A DNA stretch of 18,171 nucleotides from Thaumarchaeota archaeon UBA160 (GTDB lineage: Archaea; Thermoproteota; Nitrososphaeria; Conexivisphaerales; UBA164). Shown here piece by piece: positions 1 through 6,189 of this stretch. The DNA lies in NCBI GenBank assembly GCA_002506605.1, contig DAXX01000015.1, positions 6,752-24,922 of the forward strand, read 5' to 3'. Numbering within the stretch: position 1 is the first letter of the stretch; each line of letters begins with the position of its first letter. Below the pieces are notes generated by a model. That model was not told where the DNA came from. It saw only the letters and a program-made list of their open reading frames with translations, and ran no database searches. Position numbers and translations under genes: made by a program.

Positions 1-31
1 GGAGTGTCTGAACCCCTCCTAGCCCTGGCAA
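1..31 (-). ncRNA. probable 5' end of SRP (7S) RNA, partial
   Basis: Read on the minus strand, this stretch contains GGGCTAGGAGGGGTTC followed by AGACACTCC. It resembles the conserved 5' (Alu-domain) start of archaeal SRP RNA, where GGGCUAGG is followed by a G-run, UUC and a C-run forming helix 3. Here the GGGG and CTCC runs can pair in that way. The rest of the RNA, including the UGUAAC-type motif and the S domain, would lie beyond the window start. The exact 5' end is uncertain, and I see no clear TATA box 25 bases upstream. The RNA may therefore be co-transcribed with the tRNA-Arg that precedes it on this strand. The identification rests on a short motif. Confidence 0.45.
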
Positions 32-160
<129 letters not shown>

Positions 161-235
161 CGATCCCGGCGGGATTCGAACCCGCGACCTCCGGCTTAGA
201 GGGCCGGCGCTCTGTCCAAGCTGAGCTACGGGATC
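161..235 (-). tRNA. tRNA-Arg (anticodon UCU)
   Basis: A full cloverleaf can be drawn on the minus strand. The acceptor stem is GATCCCG/CGGGATC, the D stem GCTC/GAGC with a 10-base loop, the anticodon stem CCGGC/GCCGG, the variable region five bases, and the T arm GCGGG-TTCGAAT-CCCGC. The loop reads CCTCTAA, giving anticodon UCU (198-200) for AGA/AGG arginine codons. The discriminator base is G, CCA is not encoded and there is no intron. Position 33 is C rather than the nearly universal U. A TATA-like box lies about 26 bases upstream. The next gene upstream on this strand is the 60-residue protein ending at 296. Confidence 0.95.
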
Positions 236-255
236 AAAAAATAATAAAAAGAGGG

Positions 256-266
256 ATTTTTAACTC
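256..266 (-). promoter_or_regulatory. TATA box of tRNA-Arg
   Basis: On the minus strand this reads GAGTTAAAAAT. Its centre is about 26 bases before the first tRNA base, the usual archaeal spacing. Confidence 0.55.
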
Positions 267-295
267 TTTACTTGCTTTCCTTTTCTTTTGTATTT

Positions 296-478
296 TTAAT
301 TCAGCCCTAATTCCGGAAACTTTGATTTCTGAAGCCCAAGCTCATCCTGTAATGTTCTAATCCTGTTAGCATATTCTAACATTTTCTGCTTGTCGCCTTG
401 TACCTTTGCTATCTTATAGGCCTTCCATGCTTTCTTTAAAGCTCCCCATGTTTGTCCTTTAGTATATTTATCGCTCAT
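296..478 (-). CDS. small basic helical protein, 60 residues, function unknown
   Basis: The 60-residue product is rich in lysine and predicted to be mostly helical. Aromatic and basic residues dominate the first half (TWGALKKAWKAYKIAK), and a second helix follows (KMLEYANRIRTLQDELG). I do not recognise a named family, but the composition and pattern look like a real protein rather than a chance frame. It uses an ATG start and lies 53 bases downstream of the inositol-phosphate synthase gene on the same strand, with AT-rich sequence between them that could hold its own promoter. The tRNA-Arg follows 60 bases later. It shows no signal peptide, membrane segment or cysteines. Nucleic-acid binding is conceivable from the charge, but this is only a guess. 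Confidence 0.7.
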   Translation of the reverse strand: MSDKYTKGQTWGALKKAWKAYKIAKVQGDKQKMLEYANRIRTLQDELGLQKSKFPELGLN

Positions 479-496
479 TTTCTTTCATCTATAATT

Positions 497-502
497 AAAA
501 AA
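497..502 (-). terminator. T-run after the inositol-phosphate synthase gene
   Basis: Six T residues in a row on the minus strand lie about 30 bases past the stop codon, with another T-rich run between. Archaeal termination commonly uses such U-runs without a hairpin. It may also be part of the AT-rich promoter of the 60-residue gene. Confidence 0.3.
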
Positions 503-531
503 TTGTAAAATAAAAACTTTTCGTATGAGAA

Positions 532-1530
532 TCAAACAAGATAATTTTTTTCAAAATCTTCTAATATTTTTAACAGATTTGTACCTCCCGCGTTACTTTT
601 GAAACCAAAGGCGTTGATAAGTTTTATGCTTCCTGAAGAACCTTTTTCGCTCTCATATTTTAAAGCTCTTATTACATCAACAATAATGTTATACGCGTTA
701 GGGCCATCTTTTGTTTTGTATTCTGCGTCAATGTAGAATTTTTCATTAAACGGCCCAAGCACCTCAATATAAAAATGACTAACCCTATAGTCATTGAGAA
801 AAGGTACAAAATCTGTAGTTCCTGTAACTATTTCTGAAGCTTCGTCTTCTCTTTTTATAGCTGAGCTTTTTATTTTTTTCTTTTGCTCTCTTATTTTTTC
901 ATCCATAGTATTGAGTGTTTCAAAAGAACCCCCTACATCAAGCTGGTATGATTTGACCCAAGTGCTTCCATACTGTTTAAAGGCAAGCATGAGTATCCTA
1001 TGTAGCCAAGTGCCGCCAAGCTGACTTTGTAAATCATCACCTGCAACAAGCAGCTTTTTGTTAGCAAATTCTTTTACTATTTGTTCGTTATTAACTATAA
1101 TTGATGGAGTAGCGTTGACAAAAGAGGAACCGGCTTCTGCTGATGCTTTTGCAAGAAACTCGCTTGCTTTTTGCTGTCCCGAATTTATAAGGTTTATCAC
1201 CTGATCAGCACCCAAGCTTTTAATCCTTCTCATAAGTGATAATTCATCTGTTTTGATCAGCTCTAAGTTGGCATTCATTTCTCTGCTTATTTCCTCAGGA
1301 TAAAATACAGAAGGTTCAATAATGACTTCAGGACCAGTTTTGTAAATTTCACGAAAGCTTTTGCCAACCTTTTTCTTATCAACATCAAATAAGCCTACAA
1401 TTTCGATGTCATCTATCTTATAACCTCCTACACTTGCATGCCAAGGTTTTACGTTTTCGTATATACCCCTTATTAGATATTCAGCGACGTTTCCTGTTCC
1501 AACCAGAACTACCTTTATCTTACTGTGCAT
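532..1530 (-). CDS. myo-inositol-1-phosphate synthase family protein
   Basis: Family members convert glucose 6-phosphate to inositol 1-phosphate using NAD. In archaea this feeds phosphatidylinositol-type lipids and, in some thermophiles, inositol phosphate solutes. The N-terminus has a Rossmann motif (VVLVGTGNVAEYLI, residues 7-20). The family signature is at 164-174 (GDDLQSQLGGT), and DGPNAYNIIVDVIRA near the C-terminus matches the usual SPNSAG-type segment. At 332 residues it is slightly shorter than the roughly 360 of the actinobacterial/archaeal type. Residue 168 is Gln where GDDIKSQ or GDDFKSG versions carry Lys, so activity is not assured. The ATG start is supported by a TATA-like box 27 bases upstream, implying a leaderless mRNA. 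It is divergent from rpo7. Confidence 0.88.
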   Translation of the reverse strand: MHSKIKVVLVGTGNVAEYLIRGIYENVKPWHASVGGYKIDDIEIVGLFDVDKKKVGKSFREIYKTGPEVIIEPSVFYPEEISREMNANLELIKTDELSLMRRIKSLGADQVINLINSGQQKASEFLAKASAEAGSSFVNATPSIIVNNEQIVKEFANKKLLVAGDDLQSQLGGTWLHRILMLAFKQYGSTWVKSYQLDVGGSFETLNTMDEKIREQKKKIKSSAIKREDEASEIVTGTTDFVPFLNDYRVSHFYIEVLGPFNEKFYIDAEYKTKDGPNAYNIIVDVIRALKYESEKGSSGSIKLINAFGFKSNAGGTNLLKILEDFEKNYLV

Positions 1531-1551
1531 GGATATAATATAAAAAAATGG

Positions 1552-1563
1552 GCTTTTATATTT
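1552..1563 (-). promoter_or_regulatory. TATA box of the inositol-phosphate synthase gene
   Basis: On the minus strand this reads AAATATAAAAGC. Its centre is about 27 bases before the ATG at 1530, consistent with leaderless transcription. Confidence 0.55.
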
Positions 1564-1683
1564 GGCGGAGCAGAACTCTTTTTTAGAAAGGCGGTTTAAT
1601 AATAAAGTTATAGATGCAAATTTTCGTAATAAAAAAATCTAAAATCACTGTCAAAACAATGAAATTTTTTAATTATTTGGCAA

Positions 1684-1696
1684 AAGATTTAAATTG
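1684..1696 (+). promoter_or_regulatory. TATA box of the rpo7 operon
   Basis: AGATTTAAATTG resembles an archaeal TATA box. It lies far enough before the TTG at 1729 to leave a leader of roughly 10-15 bases. That agrees with the Shine-Dalgarno sequence found there. Confidence 0.5.
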
Positions 1697-1714
1697 TAAC
1701 GAAAAGCAATTTTT

Positions 1715-1723
1715 AGGAGGTGG
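1715..1723 (+). promoter_or_regulatory. strong Shine-Dalgarno site deciding the rpo7 start
   Basis: AGGAGGTGG ends five bases before TTG at 1729. It is the best ribosome binding site in the window. It supports TTG 1729 over the in-frame GTG at 1720, which lies inside the site itself. Confidence 0.7.
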
Positions 1724-1728
1724 TTTAT

Positions 1729-2304
1729 TTGTTTCAGATATTAACGCTTGAGGACGTTGTGCGTATACCTCCCTCCGATTTCGATAAAGATATTAATGAA
1801 ATAGCTATAAAACAGTTAAAGGAAAAGTATGAAAGTACCGTTAGTAAAGATTATGGTTTTTTGATAAAAATACTGTCCGCAAGCGCAGAAAAGATAGGAA
1901 AAATTCTACATGGCGATGGAGGAAAATATCACAGAGTTCAGTTTGATGTTTTATCATTTTATCCATTTTTAGGAGAGCTCATAGAAGGCGAAGTTGTCGA
2001 GATAACAGATTTCGGAGCTTTCGTTAAAATTGGCCCTGCTGATGCGCTTTTACATATAAGCCAGGTTATGGATGATTATGTAACTGTCGATCTAAAAGGA
2101 GGCATAATAATTGGTCAAAACTCTAAAAGGCAACTTAAAGTCGGAAGTAAGGTAAGAGCAAAAATAATAGCTGTAAGCATAGGTACCGGCATAAGCATGG
2201 CAAAGATAGGAATAACGTGTCGCCAACCTATGCTTGGAGCGCTTGAATGGATAGATGAGGAAATAAAGAAAATAACAGCTCAGCAAAATCAGCAGGTGCA
2301 ATGA
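1729..2304 (+). CDS. rpo7: DNA-directed RNA polymerase subunit Rpo7 (RpoE')
   Basis: This is the archaeal counterpart of eukaryotic RPB7. With Rpo4 it forms the stalk of RNA polymerase, which binds nascent RNA and aids open-complex formation. The product from TTG 1729 has 191 residues, normal for the family. The N-terminal tip domain (residues 1-80) carries the typical LEDVVRIPPSDF start and HGDGGKYHRVQFD. An S1-type OB fold follows at about 82-165 (GEVVEITDFGAFVKIGPADALLHISQ). The C-terminus is a short charged and Gln-rich tail. The strong Shine-Dalgarno site fixes the TTG start. The spt4 gene begins three bases after the stop, as in many archaea, so the two are co-transcribed. Confidence 0.96.
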   Translation: MFQILTLEDVVRIPPSDFDKDINEIAIKQLKEKYESTVSKDYGFLIKILSASAEKIGKILHGDGGKYHRVQFDVLSFYPFLGELIEGEVVEITDFGAFVKIGPADALLHISQVMDDYVTVDLKGGIIIGQNSKRQLKVGSKVRAKIIAVSIGTGISMAKIGITCRQPMLGALEWIDEEIKKITAQQNQQVQ

Positions 2305-2307
2305 GAA

Positions 2308-2496
2308 ATGCCATCAGAAAAGGCTTGCAGAAAATGCCATTTTATAACCAAAGAAAATACTTGCCCTGTTTGTGGCTCAAAAGATCTATCCGTAAATTGG
2401 TCGGGCGAAGTTATAGTAGTAGATATAGAAAAGTCTGAAGCTGCTAAGCTTTTGGGGATAAAAATTCCTGGAAGGTACGCTATAAATGTTATATGA
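2308..2496 (+). CDS. spt4: transcription elongation factor Spt4 (RpoE'')
   Basis: Spt4 is a 62-residue zinc ribbon that partners Spt5 (archaeal NusG). The complex clamps RNA polymerase for processive elongation. The zinc ligands are visible as C7-x2-C10 and C19-x2-C22 (ACRKC and CPVCG). After them comes the conserved SVNWSGEVIVVDIEKSEAAKLLGIKIPGRYA pattern (described here in parts: WSG, then the PGRYA end). The length is typical. An AGGTG about nine bases before the ATG is a plausible ribosome binding site. It is sandwiched between rpo7 and the DUF359 gene, which it overlaps by 11 bases, so translation is probably coupled. Confidence 0.95.
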   Translation: MPSEKACRKCHFITKENTCPVCGSKDLSVNWSGEVIVVDIEKSEAAKLLGIKIPGRYAINVI

Positions 2497-2995
2497 AATA
2501 ACAGATGAGTTAAGAGAGGAGTTAAAAAGACCCCTTGGCTTGTTAATCAAATCAGGAAATGAAGCTGAATACATAAAAAATAACCTGATAAATCAGAAAC
2601 TTGTTATAACCGTGGGCGATAGAACAACAGAATTGTTTATTCTTTCTGGAGGAAAACCTAAGGTTGAAGTTGTTGACCTTAAGGAAAAAAGGTCAAGACG
2701 AGAAAAAACTTTAACCACAGCTGAGGTCTTTATGAGAGTAAAGAACGATCCAGGAACAATAACAGAAGAATCAATAGAAGCAATAAAAAACGCGATAAGT
2801 TCAAAGGAACGGGTTAGAATCGAAATCGATGGTGAGGAAGACCTTCTCGGAATACCAGCGATAATTTATGCGCCAAACGGCAGCTTTGTGCTTTACGGTC
2901 AGCCAAACGAAGGTTTAGTTGTTATAAAAGTGGACAGCAGTGTGAAAGATAAAGCAAGAAAAATTTTATCTTCTATGAAGAAGGTTCAAAATTAG
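2486..2995 (+). CDS. GTP-dependent dephospho-CoA kinase (DUF359 family)
   Basis: The family phosphorylates dephospho-CoA with GTP, the last step of archaeal coenzyme A synthesis, as shown for the Thermococcus kodakarensis member. The 169-residue product has the family landmarks in order: RPLGLLI near residue 14, VGDRTTELF at about 47, VEVVDLKEKRSR at about 66, NDPGTITEE at about 91, and GEEDLLGIPAIIYAP followed by YGQPNEG towards the C-terminus. It starts with ATG 2486 inside the end of spt4. It belongs to the rpo7-spt4 operon, a gene order found in many archaea. Nothing looks broken. Confidence 0.93.
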   Translation: MLYEITDELREELKRPLGLLIKSGNEAEYIKNNLINQKLVITVGDRTTELFILSGGKPKVEVVDLKEKRSRREKTLTTAEVFMRVKNDPGTITEESIEAIKNAISSKERVRIEIDGEEDLLGIPAIIYAPNGSFVLYGQPNEGLVVIKVDSSVKDKARKILSSMKKVQN

Positions 2996-3031
2996 AAAAA
3001 TGGCTTAAAAAAATGTAAGCAGCAATGATAA

Positions 3032-3043
3032 CGTTTTAAAATA
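3032..3043 (+). promoter_or_regulatory. TATA box of the threonine synthase operon
   Basis: CGTTTTAAAATA is centred about 22 bases before the ATG at 3060. No Shine-Dalgarno site is present, so a leaderless mRNA is likely. Confidence 0.5.
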
Positions 3044-3059
3044 GCATTTAATTTAATTT

Positions 3060-4262
3060 ATGAAGTTGCCAAAATATAAATGTGAAAATTGTGGATATGA
3101 AGAGAGCTTAGATAAGAACATATACTTTTGTCCTAGATGTGGCGATCCATTAACCATTGTTTATGATGAAGATGAGTTGCATGGTATATCTTTTAAAGGT
3201 AAAGGCGTTTGGAGATATAAGGACGTTTTACCTGTGAGTTCAGAAAAACCTGTTACCCTTAACGAAGGAGGAACTCCCCTGCATCAAAGCGTTAGCCTGT
3301 ATAAAGAAATAGGTATAAAAGAGCTTTGGATTAAAAACGAGGGTCTGAACCCTACAGGAAGTTTCAAGGATAGAGGAATGACGGTAGGAGTTACCAGAGC
3401 GTTAGAGCTCGGAGCCCGTTCAGTCATCTGCGCGTCAACTGGAAATACAGCCGCAAGCCTTTCAGCTTATGCGGCTCGCGCAGGCCTAAGATCCTATGTA
3501 GTTGTGCCCGAGGGTTCTATTGCTTTGGGCAAACTTGCTCAAGCTAGAGCGGCGGGTGCAAAAATAGTAAAGGTACGTGGTAATTTTGATTATGCGCTGA
3601 AGATGGTAAGGACATTGGCGACTATGACTACAGAAACATACCTCCTCAATTCTGTTAATCCTTTCAGGATAGAAGGGCAAAAAACTTTAGCATATGAAAT
3701 AATAGAAGAATATGGGTCTCCTGACTGGATATTTATACCCGTTGGCAACGCTGGTAATATAACCGCGCTATGGAAAGGATTAAAAGAGTTAAAGAGCATT
3801 GGTCTCTTAGAAAAACTCCCCAAGCTAGCTGGAGTGCAGGCTGAAGGCGCATCACCAATTTATAGAGCTTTTGCAGAGCAAAAGGAAGAAATAATCCCAA
3901 TACAGAACCCGCAGACGGTTGCTACAGCGATCAAAATAGGTAATCCTGCTAGCTGGAGGAGGGCAATGCGTGCCGTTAAAGAGTCCGGAGGAGTAATGCT
4001 TAGCGTAAGCGACCAAGAAATTCTTGAATATCAAAAAAAGCTTTCGTCAAAAGAAGGGATATTTGTTGAGCCGGCGAGCGCGGCTTCGATAGCAGGGTTA
4101 GCAAAAGCTTCTCTTCACAACATAGTTGATAAGAACGATCGTGTAGTCGCTGTAGTTACAGGCAATGGATTAAAAGATCCAGAGTCTCTTATGAAGATAG
4201 ATACTGAAGAGGTAACCATAGACGCTGATATTAATGAGCTTAAGAAAGTGATTAATAATTGA
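3060..4262 (+). CDS. thrC: threonine synthase
   Basis: This PLP enzyme converts O-phosphohomoserine to threonine, the last step of threonine synthesis. The 400-residue product begins with a zinc ribbon (C8-x2-C11 and C24-x2-C27), common in archaeal threonine synthases. The PLP-binding lysine is K103 in NPTGSFKDRGM. STGNTAASLSAYAARAGL and the glycine-rich PVGNAGN phosphate-binding loop follow, with EPASAASIAGL near the end. The ATG start has a TATA-like box at leaderless distance. The stop codon overlaps the TTG start of homoserine dehydrogenase (TTGA), so two enzymes of the same pathway are translationally linked. A homoserine kinase is not in this window. Confidence 0.95.
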   Translation: MKLPKYKCENCGYEESLDKNIYFCPRCGDPLTIVYDEDELHGISFKGKGVWRYKDVLPVSSEKPVTLNEGGTPLHQSVSLYKEIGIKELWIKNEGLNPTGSFKDRGMTVGVTRALELGARSVICASTGNTAASLSAYAARAGLRSYVVVPEGSIALGKLAQARAAGAKIVKVRGNFDYALKMVRTLATMTTETYLLNSVNPFRIEGQKTLAYEIIEEYGSPDWIFIPVGNAGNITALWKGLKELKSIGLLEKLPKLAGVQAEGASPIYRAFAEQKEEIIPIQNPQTVATAIKIGNPASWRRAMRAVKESGGVMLSVSDQEILEYQKKLSSKEGIFVEPASAASIAGLAKASLHNIVDKNDRVVAVVTGNGLKDPESLMKIDTEEVTIDADINELKKVINN

Positions 4263-5278
4263 GAATCGGAATAGTTGGTTACGGTTCTGTGGGCAAGGCT
4301 TTGCACCAGCTGATTTATGAGAAGGCATGGGACTTTAAAAATAAATATGGGCTTGTGCTTCAGGTAGTTTTTGTCTGCGATAGTTCTGGATGCGTTTATA
4401 AAGAATCAGGAATATCTCCGCCAGAAACTTTGAAAGTTAAGGAAGCTGGAAAAAGCCTTTCCTCGAACTTCAGGGTTGAACCTGTCATTGATACAATAAA
4501 AAAAGGTCTTGTAGATGTAGCAGTTGAGTGCACACCAGCTAACTTTGTTGATGCTGAGCCTGCGTATACCCACATAATAGAGGCCCTTAGGAGCGGATCT
4601 AACGTCATAACTACGAATAAAGGACCAATGGCGCTCTATATGCCAACAATATTAGAGGAAGCAGAATCTAGAGGGCTTGTTGTTCTATATAGTGGGACTG
4701 TTGGAGGAGGTACTCCTTTTATTTATTTTGCGGATAATGCGCTCAGGGGCAACAAGATAATTTCGTTTAGAGGTATATTAAACGGAACGTCCAATTTTGT
4801 TCTATCGAAAGTTATCAATGAAGGTTCTAGCATAGAAGCTGCAATTTCAGAGGCCAAAAGGCTTGGGATAGCTGAAGCAGATCCAACATCAGACCTAAAC
4901 GGGACGGACAGCGCGGCAAAGCTTGTAATATTGCTAAATCACGTTTTTGAAGATAAGTATACATTAAAGGATGTAGAAATAAGCGGAATTGAGAATGGCA
5001 TACCTAATGTAGATTCTTCACACACAGTTAAATTAATAGCCAGCTCAACGCCTAAGCCAAAGGTTTCTTTAGAGGTAATTTCAAAAAATGATCCCCTTAA
5101 CGTAGACGGTACATACAACGCAGTTGAGTTTAATGTAGAAGAGCTCGGCAACGTTTATCTTATAGGAAAAGGGGCAGGTGGAAAAGAAACTGCCGGTGCT
5201 GTTATGAGAGACTTGGTAGAGCTAAAAAACAGATTGCAGGTTCAGTACTTCAGAAAAAGCTATATGCGCGCGCTTTAA
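4259..5278 (+). CDS. hom: homoserine dehydrogenase
   Basis: It reduces aspartate semialdehyde to homoserine with NAD(P)H, feeding threonine and methionine synthesis. The 339-residue product has a Rossmann motif at the N-terminus (IGIVGYGSVGKAL) and TTNKGPMA with catalytic-type K121. SGTVGGGTPF, ILNGTSNFVL and the substrate-binding EADPTSDLNGTDSAAKL (residues 207-222, with the conserved Asp and Lys) follow. It ends without an ACT regulatory domain, so threonine feedback through that domain is not expected. The TTG start is accepted because the family N-terminus begins right there and TTGA overlaps the thrC stop. Confidence 0.95.
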   Translation: MRIGIVGYGSVGKALHQLIYEKAWDFKNKYGLVLQVVFVCDSSGCVYKESGISPPETLKVKEAGKSLSSNFRVEPVIDTIKKGLVDVAVECTPANFVDAEPAYTHIIEALRSGSNVITTNKGPMALYMPTILEEAESRGLVVLYSGTVGGGTPFIYFADNALRGNKIISFRGILNGTSNFVLSKVINEGSSIEAAISEAKRLGIAEADPTSDLNGTDSAAKLVILLNHVFEDKYTLKDVEISGIENGIPNVDSSHTVKLIASSTPKPKVSLEVISKNDPLNVDGTYNAVEFNVEELGNVYLIGKGAGGKETAGAVMRDLVELKNRLQVQYFRKSYMRAL

Positions 5279-5303
5279 CTTGAACAGGGGTTAATGAGAA
5301 GAA

Positions 5304-5394
5304 TTTTTTATAAGGCGCCATAAGTAACCTTCTATTTATGAAAGAAGAGAAATGCTTTCGTGCACAATTAAAAATTCATGACATGTGTCTGTAA
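5304..5394 (+). promoter_or_regulatory. orphan TATA-like box followed by an 18-codon ORF
   Basis: TTTTTTATAAGG (5304-5313) lies about 28 bases before an ATG at 5338 that opens an 18-codon frame ending in TAA at 5394. The spacing equals that of the leaderless genes here. The T-run can equally be the terminator of hom, 25 bases past its stop. The remainder of the 243-base gap shows no RNA motif I can name. Confidence 0.25.
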
Positions 5395-5492
5395 GACTAA
5401 TTTGTAATTCTCATTAAAGTTGAACAATTCAAGTTCCAAAGTCGTGAGTTCATGAATAATAGAAGCTTTAACCAGTAGGTGAAATAGGTAGA

Positions 5493-5498
5493 TTTAAA
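5493..5498 (+). promoter_or_regulatory. TATA box of the nicotinamidase-like gene
   Basis: TTTAAA is centred about 27 bases before TTG 5522. This points to a leaderless mRNA starting at that TTG rather than at the later in-frame ATG 5543. Confidence 0.5.
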
Positions 5499-5521
5499 CA
5501 AATAACATAACGATTATTATT

Positions 5522-6094
5522 TTGAAAGCATATTATATCAATATGGGAAGGCCTGCATTAATTATTGTAGATATGCTTGAAGAATTTGTAAACGGCAGAC
5601 TATCTACTCCCGAAGCGAAATCTACAGTGATGCCAGCTAAAAAGGTATTAGAAGAATTCAGAAAAAGAGGTTTTGAAGTGTTTTTTGTAAACGATTCACA
5701 CTATGACACTGATTTTGAGATCAGCGTTTGGGGCCCTCATGCGTTGCATGCAACAAGAGATTCGCAAGTAATAGATGAGCTAAAGCCTTTGCAAAATGAA
5801 CATGTTCTTGAAAAGCACGTTTACTCAGGCTTCTTTGGAACGCCTCTAGATTATCTGCTGAGGTCAAAAGGAGTGGATACCATTTTTATAGTTGGTTTGG
5901 ATGCAGATATATGTGTTAGGCATACAGCAGCTGACGCCTTTTACAGAGGATATAAAATATATGTAGTAGAAGACGCTGTGGCCGCATACATTGATAAAAA
6001 TTGGAAAGAGTATTTTAAGAAGGTATACGGGGCTCAGATAGTAAAAAGCAAAGAAGTTGGAGCTATACTTGATAAAAACTGGAGCTCTCTTTGA
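5522..6094 (+). CDS. nicotinamidase-like cysteine hydrolase (isochorismatase family)
   Basis: Family members hydrolyse amides such as nicotinamide, giving nicotinate for NAD salvage. The catalytic triad is complete: D17 (ALIIVDMLEEF), K98 (LEKHVYSGF) and C131 (GLDADICVRHTAADAF). Metal ligands of the nicotinamidase type appear as D58, H60 and H73 (NDSHYD and WGPHALHATRD). At 190 residues it is of usual size. TTG 5522 is preferred by promoter spacing. ATG 5543 would remove seven residues and give the more common MGRPALIIVDM start. Substrate is likely but not proven to be nicotinamide, as close relatives hydrolyse other amides. Confidence 0.85.
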   Translation: MKAYYINMGRPALIIVDMLEEFVNGRLSTPEAKSTVMPAKKVLEEFRKRGFEVFFVNDSHYDTDFEISVWGPHALHATRDSQVIDELKPLQNEHVLEKHVYSGFFGTPLDYLLRSKGVDTIFIVGLDADICVRHTAADAFYRGYKIYVVEDAVAAYIDKNWKEYFKKVYGAQIVKSKEVGAILDKNWSSL

Positions 6095-6159
6095 AACTCA
6101 TTCTATCAATAAATTATTCACATCGTAACTAGCATCAATAGCTCTTTTAACAAGAAAAC

Positions 6160-6167
6160 GTTTAATT
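6160..6167 (+). promoter_or_regulatory. TATA box of the adenosylhomocysteinase gene
   Basis: GTTTAATT is centred about 26 bases before ATG 6190. An out-of-frame ATG at 6176 would not be in a leaderless transcript starting near 6190. Confidence 0.45.
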
Positions 6168-6189
6168 CCTTTATAATGCATATATTGGC

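Noticed and set aside
1720..1728. GTG 1720 as the start of rpo7
   Set aside because: It lies inside the Shine-Dalgarno sequence. TTG 1729 has correct spacing and gives the normal family N-terminus.
5543..6094. ATG 5543 as the start of the nicotinamidase-like gene
   Set aside because: It is possible, but the TATA box at 5493-5498 places the transcript start at about 5520, favouring TTG 5522. It is kept only as an alternative.
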